In this document: positions 1 to 7,352 of the stretch, in pieces
Position numbering within the stretch: the stretch's first letter is position 1
How the letters are laid out: every line of letters begins with the position of its first letter
NCBI GenBank assembly: GCA_964460035.1
Contig: CAYWPG010000032.1
Location: forward strand, 1 to 44,930
Source of the DNA: CAYWPG01 sp964460035
GTDB taxonomy: Bacteria; Pseudomonadota; Gammaproteobacteria; Nitrococcales; AK92
DNA length: 44,930 nucleotides
Direction: 5' to 3'
Notes under the pieces: model-generated
What the model was told of the DNA's origin: nothing
Databases searched by the model: none
What the model saw: only the letters and a program-made list of their open reading frames with translations
Program-made: the position numbers and the translations under genes

Positions 1-2
1 CC

Positions 3-80
3 GGCGTCACGGCGCTGGGCCTTGCCCGCGCCATGGGAGCGCAACGCGCGGTTGCGCTGCTCGCACAGGTTCGAAACTAA
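3..80 (+). CDS. 3' end of an unrecognised gene (partial)
   Basis: An open frame enters from the left edge and ends at TAA (78-80), giving 25 residues, the last of which read RAVALLAQVRN. The composition (Ala/Leu/Arg-rich, helix-like) suits a protein C-terminus. There is too little sequence to assign a family, and it could be a chance open frame in GC-rich DNA. Confidence 0.4.
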   Translation, partial: GVTALGLARAMGAQRAVALLAQVRN

Positions 81-457
81 GCGCTTCTACAAGCAAGCCG
101 GCGCGTAAGTAAGCTCCCAGCCGTATACATCCCTTTGGGCGCCCCTGGGCGATGCCGCACTGCGCGAACCTCAGCCTTCGCCTTCCGCACTGCGGCTGAA
201 GCGAAAAGCCCGTCACGCCCCGGGAGCGCTTGTATGTTTGCTCCCCGCAAGTCAAAGAGGGCTCGTCGGGGGCGGAGGGACCAGTGTCCAGGGCGCAGAT
301 TCGGGGCCGGGGACCGATGCCACAAAGAGCCACTCCCGCCAGGGGGCGCTTACATCGCAGCATCGGCCAGAAGCGCGGGCTAGGCCGTATCGTAGTCCGA
401 TCGACACGGGTATACTTCGCGACCGGCCCGAACCTGAACCCCTCTCCGGAAGACGCC
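81..457. other. Intergenic region with a weak promoter-like -10
   Basis: These 377 bases show no convincing gene. A TATACT hexamer at 411-416 lies 41 bases before the start of the next gene and could be its -10 box. The element 17 bases upstream of it (TATCGT) is a poor -35. Open frames crossing this region lack a ribosome binding site and look like GC-rich noise. Confidence 0.35.
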
Positions 458-859
458 ATGAACAGCAAAGACCTCATCGAGCGCTACTACGCTGCCTTTA
501 ACGCCCAAGACATGGACGCGTTCCTCGGCCTGCTCGCCGACGACGTCGTGCACGACATTAATCAAGGCGAGCGGGAGATCGGCAAAGCGGCCTTCGCTGC
601 CTTCATGGACAAAATGAACCGTTGCTACCGGGAAGAGATTCGCGACCTGGTGGTAATGACCGACGCTTCCGGTACGCGAGCCGCGGCGGAGTTCACGGTG
701 CTGGGAACGTACTTGGCGACCGATGAAGGCTTACCGGAGGCACGCGGTCAGACCTACCGCCTGCCGGCCGGCGCCTTTTTCGAGATACGAGACGGTAAGG
801 TCGCCCGAGTGACCAACTACTACAACCTGCAGGACTGGCTGCGCCAGGTCAGCGCCTGA
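458..859 (+). CDS. SnoaL/NTF2-like (ketosteroid-isomerase-fold) protein
   Basis: This is a 133-residue protein with the pattern of the SnoaL-like branch of the NTF2 superfamily. It opens with LIERYYAAFNAQDMDAFL, a helix in which small proteins of this fold count substrate-pocket residues. LLADDVVHDI follows, and the protein ends in the strand pair FFEIRDGKVARVTNYYN. Such proteins are small cone-shaped enzymes or binding proteins (isomerases, cyclases, dehydratases), and the sequence does not reveal the substrate. The ATG at 458 was chosen because a GGAAG ribosome binding site precedes it and the fold starts there; the frame is open further upstream without family similarity. It stands alone, facing the cysW end. 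Confidence 0.8.
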   Translation: MNSKDLIERYYAAFNAQDMDAFLGLLADDVVHDINQGEREIGKAAFAAFMDKMNRCYREEIRDLVVMTDASGTRAAAEFTVLGTYLATDEGLPEARGQTYRLPAGAFFEIRDGKVARVTNYYNLQDWLRQVSA

Positions 860-962
860 TCCGAACACACACGGCGGAGCCGCACAGAGCGTGCGCGCGC
901 ATACCCCCCCTAACCGCTGGGAGCGGCGGGCCTTCCGCCGCTCCCAACCGGTCAAGCCAGTG

Positions 963-1832
963 CTACGCCTCGGTGGCCGCTCGCGGGTCGGCTGCGGCAA
1001 TGCTGGCAAGCGCGCGCCGCTGACGCCATTCGGCGATAGTTTTCAGCAGCAGGGTCACGATAGCGAGCAGCGCCAACAGCGAGGCGGCGGCGAACGCGCC
1101 GGTGGCGTTGTAGTCCTGATAGAGCAATTCCACATGCAGCGGCAGGGTATTCGTCTCGCCGCGAATATTGCCCGATACCACCGACACCGCGCCGAACTCG
1201 CCCATGGCGCGCGCATTGCAGAGAATGATTCCGTAGACCAGCGCCCACTTTATATTCGGCAGCGTCACACGCCAGAACGTCTGCCAGCCCGAGGCGCCCA
1301 GGACTGTGGCCGCCTCCTCCTCTTCATCGCCCTGCTGCTGCATGAACGGAATCAGCTCGCGGGCGACGAACGGGCTGGTAACGAAGACGGTCACCATCAC
1401 CACGCCGATCACGGAGAACATCAGCTGTATGTCATGCTCCATTAACCAGCCGCCTATCCATCCGCGCTGGCCATAGAGCATCAGGTACATCACACCGGCG
1501 ACCACGGGCGAGATCGAGAACGGAATGTCGATCAGCGTCATCAACACGCGCTTGCCGGGGAACTCGAACCGGGTGATTGCCCATGCGGCGGCAACGCCGA
1601 ACAACACGTTCACCGGCACGGCGATAGCCGCCGCGAGCAAGGTCAGCTTTATCGCGTGCACGGTGTCCGGGTGCGTGATGTTCTCCCAGTAAACCTGCCA
1701 ACCTTGAGAGAACGCCTGGGCGAAGATCAGCACCAGCGGCATTACGATCAGCAGCAGCGAGAGGGTCACGCCCAGACCGATCAGCACTCGCCGCGGCCAG
1801 GGATTGCCAAGTCGGGTAGCCTGCTCGTTCAT
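963..1832 (-). CDS. cysW: Sulfate ABC transporter permease CysW
   Basis: This is one of the two inner-membrane permeases of the sulfate/thiosulfate importer. It has 289 residues, close to the usual CysW length, with six or so hydrophobic segments. The EAA-loop signature EEAATVLGASGWQTFWRVTLP near residues 185-205 is the contact site for the CysA ATPase. The ATG at 1832 overlaps the cysT stop as ATGA, and GAGGCGGAC precedes it as ribosome binding site. An in-frame start nine codons upstream lies inside cysT and is less likely. Order and strand (sbp-cysT-cysW) match the standard operon, with cysA split off on the other strand. The C-terminus is alanine-rich and unremarkable. Confidence 0.95.
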   Translation of the reverse strand: MNEQATRLGNPWPRRVLIGLGVTLSLLLIVMPLVLIFAQAFSQGWQVYWENITHPDTVHAIKLTLLAAAIAVPVNVLFGVAAAWAITRFEFPGKRVLMTLIDIPFSISPVVAGVMYLMLYGQRGWIGGWLMEHDIQLMFSVIGVVMVTVFVTSPFVARELIPFMQQQGDEEEEAATVLGASGWQTFWRVTLPNIKWALVYGIILCNARAMGEFGAVSVVSGNIRGETNTLPLHVELLYQDYNATGAFAAASLLALLAIVTLLLKTIAEWRQRRALASIAAADPRAATEA

Positions 1833-2677
1833 GTCCGCCTCGTGTAGCGCGATGCCCACGCCTGCAACAGGTTGATGATCAGCAGCATGGCAAAAGCCGC
1901 CAGCAGCACCACGGTCGCGATCGAGGCAGCGGCCGGATAGTCGAACTCTTCTAGCCGGATCATGATCAACAGCGAGGTAATCTCCGTCTCGAACGGCATG
2001 TTGCCCGCTATGAAGATGATGGCCCCGAATTCGCCCAGGCCGCGTGCGAAGGACAATGCAAATCCGGTCAGCAGCGCCGGCAAGATCACCGGCAGGATGA
2101 CGCGCGTGAACGTCTGCCAGCCGCTGGCGCCCAAGCTGGCGGCCGCTTCCTCCAGCTCCGGCTCCAAGTCTTCCAGCACCGGCTGCACCGAGCGCACCAC
2201 GAACGGGATAGTGGTGAACAGCATCGCCAGGATTATGCCCAGCTGCGTATAGGCGACCTGTATGCCGATCATGTCCAAGTACCGGCCGGCCCAGCCGTTG
2301 GTCGCGAACAGCGTGGTCAGGCTAATGCCCGCCACCGCGGTCGGCAGCGCGAACGGCAAATCGATCACCGCATCGAGCAGGTTGCGCCCGAAGAACTCGT
2401 AGCGCACCAGGATCCAGGCCAGCAGCAACCCGAACAAGGTGTTCGCGACGGCGGCGATGAACGCCGACGACAGCGTCACCTTGTAAGAGGCTACCGCACG
2501 CTCGCCGCTGACGATGCGCCAGAACTCCTCCCAGCCCAAGCCGGCGGAGGTCACGAACAGCCCGCTCAGCGGCAGCAGGATCACGATGCTCAGGAACAGC
2601 AGCGTTGTGCCCATGGTCAGGCCGAAACCGGGCAAAACGCGCTTGCTGCGTGGAAACGGAAGCGCGAATGAGGTCAT
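1829..2677 (-). CDS. cysT: Sulfate ABC transporter permease CysT (CysU)
   Basis: This 282-residue integral membrane protein is the partner of CysW. It has an N-terminal membrane segment at about residues 19-43 and a binding-protein-dependent transport domain. The EAA loop reads EEAAASLGASGWQTFTRVIL. A motif typical of CysT, DLPFALPTAVAGISL, lies near residues 105-120. AGAGAG lies a few bases before the ATG. Its stop overlaps the cysW start by four bases, so the two permeases are probably translationally coupled to give a 1:1 heterodimer. It is preceded by a strong intercistronic hairpin separating it from the binding-protein gene. Confidence 0.95.
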   Translation of the reverse strand: MTSFALPFPRSKRVLPGFGLTMGTTLLFLSIVILLPLSGLFVTSAGLGWEEFWRIVSGERAVASYKVTLSSAFIAAVANTLFGLLLAWILVRYEFFGRNLLDAVIDLPFALPTAVAGISLTTLFATNGWAGRYLDMIGIQVAYTQLGIILAMLFTTIPFVVRSVQPVLEDLEPELEEAAASLGASGWQTFTRVILPVILPALLTGFALSFARGLGEFGAIIFIAGNMPFETEITSLLIMIRLEEFDYPAAASIATVVLLAAFAMLLIINLLQAWASRYTRRT

Positions 2678-2693
2678 GACTCTCTATCTGCGG

Positions 2694-2723
2694 CGTCCGT
2701 CCGGCAGGCGCGCCGGACGGACG
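2694..2723 (-). repeat. Strong intercistronic hairpin between sbp and cysT
   Basis: A perfect 12-bp inverted repeat (CGTCCGTCCGGC at 2694-2705, GCCGGACGGACG at 2712-2723) with a six-base loop sits between the sbp stop and the cysT start. It has no T-run, so it is not a simple terminator. By analogy with the malE-malF REP hairpin it may protect the upstream message, so that the periplasmic protein is made in excess over the permeases. That role is inference; the repeat itself is seen directly. Confidence 0.75.
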
Positions 2724-2733
2724 GGATTCGAGC

Positions 2734-3747
2734 TCAGCGGCGGCGACCGCGGACCATCAGCTGATCCAGTACGCCGTCGGAGGCGAAGTGGGTTGCGTTG
2801 ATCTCGTCCCAGCTACCCAACACGTCCTCGACCCGCACCAGCTCCATTTGCGGGAAGCGGTCGGCATAGCGCTTGGCGACTTCCTCGGAGCGCACCCGGT
2901 ACCAATTCTCGGCGGCGATCTCCTGCACGGCGTCGCTGTAGAGGAAGTTCAAGTACGCCTCGGCCAGCTCGCGGCTGCCGCGGCGATCAACCACCTTATC
3001 CACGACGCTGACGGGGAACTCGGCCAGCACGCTCATGGAAGGCACTACCACCTCGAACTCGCCGTCGCCGTATTCGCGCCGGATGTTGTGCACTTCCGAC
3101 TCGAACGTGATCAGCACATCGCCCAAGCGACGCTCGACAAACGTGGTAGTGGCACCGCGGCCGCCGGTGTCGAACACCGGCACGTTGGCCAGCACCCGCT
3201 GCACGAAGTCGCGGATCTTGGCCTCGTCGCCCTGGAAATGGCGATGCGCGTAGGTCCAGGCGCCAAGATAGCTGTAGCGCGCGTTACCCGAGGTCTTCGG
3301 GTTGGGGAAAATCACCCGCACGTCTTCGCGGACCAGGTCATCCCAGTCCTGGATGTTCTTCGGGTTGCCCTTGCGCACCAGGAAGGCCGGCGCCGAGTAC
3401 CACGGCGAGCTGTTATGCGGCAGGCGCTCCGCCCAGTTGGCGGCTACCAGGTTGCCCTGCTTGTGCAGCAGATCGATGTCGGTGACCTGGTTGAACGTGA
3501 CCACGTCGGCCTGCAGCCCCTCGATGATGGCCCGCGCCTGCCGAGAGGTGCCCCCGTGCGATTGGCGTACTTCCACCTTCTGACCGGCCTGCTCTTCCCA
3601 GTGCTTGACGAACACCGGGTTGATCTGTGCGAACAGCTCACGCGCGATGTCGTACGACGCGTTGAGCAGACTATCGGCGGCATGAAGCGCCGGGCTGGAC
3701 AAGCCGACCGCGAAGGCAAGAGCGGCGAGAAACGTTCGTTTGGACAT
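2734..3747 (-). CDS. sbp: Periplasmic sulfate-binding protein
   Basis: This is the substrate-binding subunit of the sulfate/thiosulfate importer, with 337 residues. A signal peptide (residues 1-23, ending LSSPALHAA) exports it. The mature part has family landmarks: SHGGTSRQARAIIEGLQADV near residues 64-83, NPKTSGNARYSYLGAW near 148-163 and FDTGGRGATTTF near 192-203, which are the segments that cage the dehydrated sulfate ion. The start has a GGGGAGTAAGCC ribosome binding site. It is the first gene of the minus-strand sbp-cysT-cysW operon and is divergent from cysA. Sbp and CysP are close paralogues, and sequence alone does not settle whether sulfate or thiosulfate is preferred. Confidence 0.93.
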   Translation of the reverse strand: MSKRTFLAALAFAVGLSSPALHAADSLLNASYDIARELFAQINPVFVKHWEEQAGQKVEVRQSHGGTSRQARAIIEGLQADVVTFNQVTDIDLLHKQGNLVAANWAERLPHNSSPWYSAPAFLVRKGNPKNIQDWDDLVREDVRVIFPNPKTSGNARYSYLGAWTYAHRHFQGDEAKIRDFVQRVLANVPVFDTGGRGATTTFVERRLGDVLITFESEVHNIRREYGDGEFEVVVPSMSVLAEFPVSVVDKVVDRRGSRELAEAYLNFLYSDAVQEIAAENWYRVRSEEVAKRYADRFPQMELVRVEDVLGSWDEINATHFASDGVLDQLMVRGRRR

Positions 3748-4075
3748 GGCTTACTCCCCAAGCTGCGCAGGTAATGCCGCAGCAAGCATCCGCGTCAACG
3801 CCGAGCAAGACCGCCACGGCGCTACAGCACTTGTTTCATGTGGCGAGCGCCAGCGGGAGTCTGGTCCGGCAACGTATCAGGCAGCCACTTTAGATGAGCG
3901 TCATTAAAACCCGAAGGAATGATTGGTCATTTACTTATTGCGGTACGTTATGTAGCAGCATGGCGGTGCAGTTATTCCAACTGGTATTAAGGTAGTTCGA
4001 ATTTAGTATTTCCAAGCATAAGGCCGATGACGCTACGCTCTAGCCGATGCGCGCTCAAGGCGGAGGTACGGACTC
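3748..4075. promoter_or_regulatory. Divergent sbp/cysA control region, AT-rich
   Basis: This 328-bp spacer holds the start regions of both halves of the sulfate importer. Bases 3890-4020 are clearly AT-richer than the surroundings and contain GGAATGATTGG and, about 60 bases on, TTATTCCAACTGG, which share inverted GGAAT/ATTCC elements. The LysR-type regulator CysB normally activates such promoters and binds AT-rich DNA, so these are candidate CysB sites. The CysB consensus is too loose to call exact ends. Confidence 0.45.
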
Positions 4076-5319
4076 ATGAGTATCGACATCATTGGCGTCA
4101 ACAAGCGCTTCGGCAACTTCGTCGCGCTGGACAACGTCAACCTGAATATTGCAGATGGCGAGCTCACCGCGCTGCTGGGCCCGTCCGGATCCGGCAAGAC
4201 CACATTATTAAGAGTGATCGCCGGTCTCGAGCAGGCGGATTCGGGGCAGATCCGTCTCCACGGCGTGGACGCCACCCACGTCCACGTGCGCGAGCGCAAG
4301 GTAGGCTTCGTGTTTCAGCACTACGCGCTGTTCCGTCACATGACGGTGTTCGAGAACGTTGCGTTCGGCCTTAGGGTGCGCCCGCGCCGGGAGCGCCCAT
4401 CCAACGCCGAGATCGCCAAGCGCGTGCGCGAGCTGCTGGAACTGGTCCAGCTGGACTGGGTGGCCGACCGCTACCCCTCGCAACTGTCCGGCGGGCAGCG
4501 GCAGCGCATCGCCCTGGCGCGTGCCCTGGCGGTGGAGCCCAAGGTCTTGCTGCTGGACGAGCCCTTCGGCGCACTCGATGCGCAGGTGCGCAAGGAGCTG
4601 CGGCGGTGGCTGCGCCGACTACACGACGAGATTCACGTCACCAGCGTATTCGTAACGCACGACCAGGAAGAAGCGTTGGAGGTGGCGGACCGCGTGGTGG
4701 TCATGAACCGCGGCAAGATCGAACAGATCGGCTCGCCGGAGGAAGTTTACGATCATCCGGCCACGCCATTCGTCTATCGCTTCCTGGGTAATGTGAACCT
4801 GTTCCACGGCCGGGTCGCGGGCGGCCAGGCGCAGATCGGCGGTATCACGGTTCCCGCTCCCGAACACGTTGGCGTGGACAGCGCCGAGGCGGTGGCTTAC
4901 GTGCGGCCGCACGAGTTCGAGGTGCTCGCCGAGCCCGAGGGCCAGGACAGCATGCCGGTGGAAGTGGAGGATACCACCGTGGTCGGACCCACCGCGCGNN
5001 NNNNNNNNNNNNNNNNNNNNNNNNNNNNNNNNNNNNNNNNNNNNNNNNNNNNNNNNNNNNNNNNNNNNNNNNNNNNNNNNNNNNNNNNNNNNNNNNNNAG
5101 GACAGCATGCCGGTGGAAGTGGAGGATACCACCGTGGTCGGACCCACCGCGCGGCTAGAACTGCGAGTACTCAGCGACGGCTCCGCCATCTCGGTAGAAA
5201 TGAAAAAAGACCGCTTCCGGGCTCTGAACCTCTCCCGCGGCGCCCGCGCTTATGTGCGGCCGGTGAATACCCGCGTTTTCCTCGCCCAGCCCGAGCTGCG
5301 GTCGGCTGCCAATCTATAA
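4076..5319 (+). CDS. cysA: Sulfate ABC transporter ATPase CysA, split by an assembly gap
   Basis: This is the ATPase that drives sulfate/thiosulfate import. Visible motifs are Walker A GPSGSGKTTLL, Q-loop VFQHYALF, signature LSGGQRQRIALARAL, Walker B VLLLDEPFGALD and switch histidine VFVTHDQEEA. A TOBE-type C-terminal domain includes YVRPHEFEVL. A 100-N gap (4999-5098) interrupts it, and the 55 bases before the gap recur exactly after it. Removing the gap and one copy (joining 4998 to 5154) keeps the frame and gives a 362-residue protein ending ELRSAANL, a normal CysA length. Reading straight through the Ns shifts frame and ends falsely at 5158. The ribosome binding site is GGCGGAGGTAC. It is divergent from sbp-cysT-cysW. 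Confidence 0.93.
4944..4998 (+). repeat. Left copy of 55-bp direct repeat at the gap edge
   Basis: These 55 bases end exactly at the first N and are identical to 5099-5153. The pattern is that of two contig ends that overlap by an assembler word length but were scaffolded with a fixed 100-N spacer instead of being merged. It is most likely not a biological repeat. Confidence 0.9.
4999..5098. other. Assembly gap of 100 N inside cysA
   Basis: Exactly 100 Ns form a conventional unknown-length scaffold gap. The flanking sequence duplication and the restored cysA frame both indicate that the true gap length is zero, or minus 55 bases. Confidence 0.95.
5099..5153 (+). repeat. Right copy of 55-bp direct repeat at the gap edge
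   Basis: It begins at the first base after the Ns and repeats 4944-4998 without a mismatch. Deleting one copy with the gap restores the CysA frame: codon 4997-4998 plus 5154 corresponds to codon 5152-5154. Confidence 0.9.
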
Positions 5320-5581
5320 GCCCGCCTCGCCCGGCGAACATAACGAGCAGGCAGGTCGCGGACAAAGCGATGCAACCCCAGGCGGCAACGCCGGTCGCGG
5401 GGGGTAGCAGCAGCACCGGCGGCAGCAAAGCCGCCAGCAACAGCAACAGGCCGCTGCTCAGCGCAGACAGCGGCCTGCGTGCCACGCCGGCAGCGCTTCG
5501 CCACAATTGGGCAGCGGCGGCCAGCGCGAGCACCAGTGCCGCCGCAAGCGCCAGCCCCAAAGTTCCTGCCGAGGCGGCCAT
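5171..5581 (-). CDS. Small membrane protein of unknown function in a Fur-type operon
   Basis: This 136-residue protein has about three hydrophobic segments (around residues 5-25, 43-62 and 66-84), rich in Leu and Ala, followed by a very basic tail of about 45 residues (RGKRGYSPAAHKRGRRGRG). I do not recognise a family. The ATG at 5581 was chosen because it starts just after the stop of the upstream gene (5584-5586), which indicates one transcript; the longer open frame upstream overlaps that gene. The basic C-terminal part lies antisense over the last 149 bases of cysA, so the true C-terminus may be shorter if a frameshift is present. Function is unknown; its position behind a Fur-like site suggests an iron-stress role. 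Confidence 0.6.
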   Translation of the reverse strand: MAASAGTLGLALAAALVLALAAAAQLWRSAAGVARRPLSALSSGLLLLLAALLPPVLLLPPATGVAAWGCIALSATCLLVMFAGRGGLIDWQPTAARAGRGKRGYSPAAHKRGRRGRGSEPGSGLFSFLPRWRSRR

Positions 5582-5583
5582 GA

Positions 5584-6063
5584 TCAATGCGCCACTCGCT
5601 GCGAGCGCTGCCGGGAAGGCACGAGGGCAAGCACGCGCGCCCCCAGGGCACGCGTCTGGTTGATCAGTCGCTGCGCCTCCACGGCTCCCTCCGGGGTCGT
5701 CTTCAACATCGCCAGCAATGGCAGCAGGCTGTGGTTGAGCTCCTTCAGGCAGTCCTGCCTGAACTCCGCCGGCAAGCAACCGTCCTCCACGACCTCCAGC
5801 AGCCGCTTATGAGCCTGCCGCACTGCCCAGAATGCCAGATCCTCGCGCTCCAGGCGGCGATAGCAGTCGGCAAGCGCCTGCCAGGAGGTAGCGAACATCT
5901 GCGCCGCGGGCAAATCCTCGCAGCGGTGCAGCAATAGCTGTTCGGCTTCGTGAGAAGCGAGGTGGTACAGGTGTACCGCATCCGCGATGTCACCCGCTTC
6001 CGCGGCAACGTGAGCGGAGCGCATCGCACCGCACCAGCGAGTTAGATTCTGATCGGCCAGCAC
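5584..6063 (-). CDS. Conserved helical protein, OrfX-like, first gene of a Fur-type operon
   Basis: This 159-residue all-helical protein has a TPR-like look. AEAGDIADAVHLYHLASHEA (about residues 22-41) resembles one repeat and WQALADCYRRLEREDLAFWA (about 61-80) a second, followed by VRQAHKRLLEVVED. The layout recalls the small OrfX protein of the Pseudomonas fagA-fumC-orfX-sodM iron-starvation operon; this is from memory and unverified. The start codon is GTG at 6063 with a GGGAGG ribosome binding site. A Fur-box-like sequence lies about 47-68 bases upstream. Downstream, after a two-base gap, comes a small membrane protein gene. The likely role is adaptation to low iron, by context only. Confidence 0.7.
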   Translation of the reverse strand: MLADQNLTRWCGAMRSAHVAAEAGDIADAVHLYHLASHEAEQLLLHRCEDLPAAQMFATSWQALADCYRRLEREDLAFWAVRQAHKRLLEVVEDGCLPAEFRQDCLKELNHSLLPLLAMLKTTPEGAVEAQRLINQTRALGARVLALVPSRQRSQRVAH

Positions 6064-6109
6064 AAGGACCTCCCAGTTGGATGTTACGAGGCGTTGTGCC
6101 GTTCTTTTT

Positions 6110-6131
6110 AACGCGAACGATTCTCATTTGC
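6110..6131 (-). promoter_or_regulatory. Fur-box-like operator
   Basis: Read on the minus strand this is GCAAATGAGAATCGTTCGCG followed by TT. The first 15 bases match the classic gammaproteobacterial Fur pattern (AATGAGAATnATT core) almost perfectly, and the second half is weaker. It lies shortly upstream of the GTG at 6063, where a repressor would cover the promoter. Confidence 0.7.
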
Positions 6132-6137
6132 AATAGA

Positions 6138-6176
6138 TCGTGGCCGGCTCCGTAAGAGCCGAAGCCGGCCACGATT
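6138..6176 (-). terminator. 13-bp hairpin after nrdB
   Basis: A perfect inverted repeat (6138-6150 with 6164-6176, 13-base loop) begins three bases beyond the nrdB stop codon on the minus strand. No U-tract follows, so it may be a 3'-end stabiliser or a weak terminator. It separates nrdB from the Fur-type operon that continues in the same direction. Confidence 0.6.
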
Positions 6177-6179
6177 GGC

Positions 6180-7271
6180 TCAGGACCAGCTCAGCGCGCC
6201 GCCGGTCTGGTATTCCGTGACCCGGGTCTCGAAGAAGTTCTTCTCTTTTTTCAAGTCGATAATCTCGCTCATCCACGGAAATGGGTTGGTTGCGCCCTTG
6301 AACTCCTCGCTCAATCCGATCTGCGCTAGGCGGCGGTTGGCGATGAAGCGCAAGTACTCTTCCAGCATCCCCGCGGACAGCCCGAGGATGCCCCGCGGCA
6401 TGGTGTCGCGCGCGTAATCGATCTCTAGCTGCATGCCCTCCAGAATCAGCTGCCGGGCTTCCCGCTGGAACTCGCTAGTCCATAAATGGGGGTTCTCCAG
6501 CTTGATCTGGTTGATCACATCGATACCGAAGTTCATGTGCATGGACTCATCGCGCAGGATGTACTGAAACTGCTCGGCGGTTCCGGTCATCTTGTTGCGC
6601 CGCCCCATCGAGAGGATTTGCGCAAACCCGGTGTAGAAGAAGATGCCTTCGAAAACGACGTAAAACGCGATCAGGTCGCGCAGCAGGCGCTGATCCGCCG
6701 CGGGCGTTCCGGTACGGAAGCTCGGATCGCCCAAGCTCTGGGTAAAGGGCAGCGCCCATTCGGCCTTGGCCGCCACCGAAGGGACCTCCCGGTACATGTT
6801 GAACAGCTCGGCTTCGTCCATGCCCAGCGATTCGATCACGTACTGGTAGGCATGCGTATGCAGCGCCTCCTCGAAAGCCTGTCGCAGCAAGTACTGCCGG
6901 CACTCCGGATTGGTAATGTGCCGGTAAACGGCAAGCACCAGATTGTTGGCCACCAGCGAATCGGCAGTAGAGAAGAATCCCAGGCTGCGTTTGACGACCA
7001 CGCGCTCATCGTCGGTGAGCCCGTCGGGGCGCTTCCACAGCTCGATATCCCGCGCCATGGAGATTTCCTGCGGCATCCAATGATTGGCGCTGGCCGCAAG
7101 ATACTTCTCCCAGGCCCAGTGGTACTTGAAGGGCACCAGCTGGTTGAGATCGGCGCGGCAGTTGATGATGCGCTTGTCGTCCACCCGGATCCGGGCGGCG
7201 CCCCGCTCAAGGCGCTCAAGCCCGGTCGCTCCGCCGGCGCTGTACTCGGCGCTGTCGTTCCAGCTCAACAT
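6180..7271 (-). CDS. nrdB: Class Ia ribonucleotide reductase beta subunit NrdB
   Basis: This is the small radical-generating subunit of the aerobic B12-independent ribonucleotide reductase, with 363 residues. It carries the diiron-site motifs of the family: EEALHTHAYQYV has the Glu-x-x-His pair and, four residues on, the Tyr expected to bear the radical; EGIFFYTGF and ESMHMNFGIDVI supply the remaining Glu and His ligands. The C-terminus reads FFETRVTEYQTGGALSW, typical of the tail that docks into NrdA. It lies 81 bases downstream of nrdA on the same strand, so it shares the riboswitch and NrdR control upstream of nrdA. A perfect hairpin follows its stop. Confidence 0.97.
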   Translation of the reverse strand: MLSWNDSAEYSAGGATGLERLERGAARIRVDDKRIINCRADLNQLVPFKYHWAWEKYLAASANHWMPQEISMARDIELWKRPDGLTDDERVVVKRSLGFFSTADSLVANNLVLAVYRHITNPECRQYLLRQAFEEALHTHAYQYVIESLGMDEAELFNMYREVPSVAAKAEWALPFTQSLGDPSFRTGTPAADQRLLRDLIAFYVVFEGIFFYTGFAQILSMGRRNKMTGTAEQFQYILRDESMHMNFGIDVINQIKLENPHLWTSEFQREARQLILEGMQLEIDYARDTMPRGILGLSAGMLEEYLRFIANRRLAQIGLSEEFKGATNPFPWMSEIIDLKKEKNFFETRVTEYQTGGALSWS

Positions 7272-7352
7272 GATTCCACTACTCCTAGGAAAACGGTGTT
7301 CGAGGCCTGCCGGACACTACTGGCCGCAGGCGCTTGGGGTCGACGCGGCATG

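Noticed and set aside
4076..5158. 360-residue CysA ending at 5158 through the Ns
   Set aside because: The 100 Ns plus the 55-bp duplicate shift the frame. Merging the duplicate gives the proper C-terminus at 5319.
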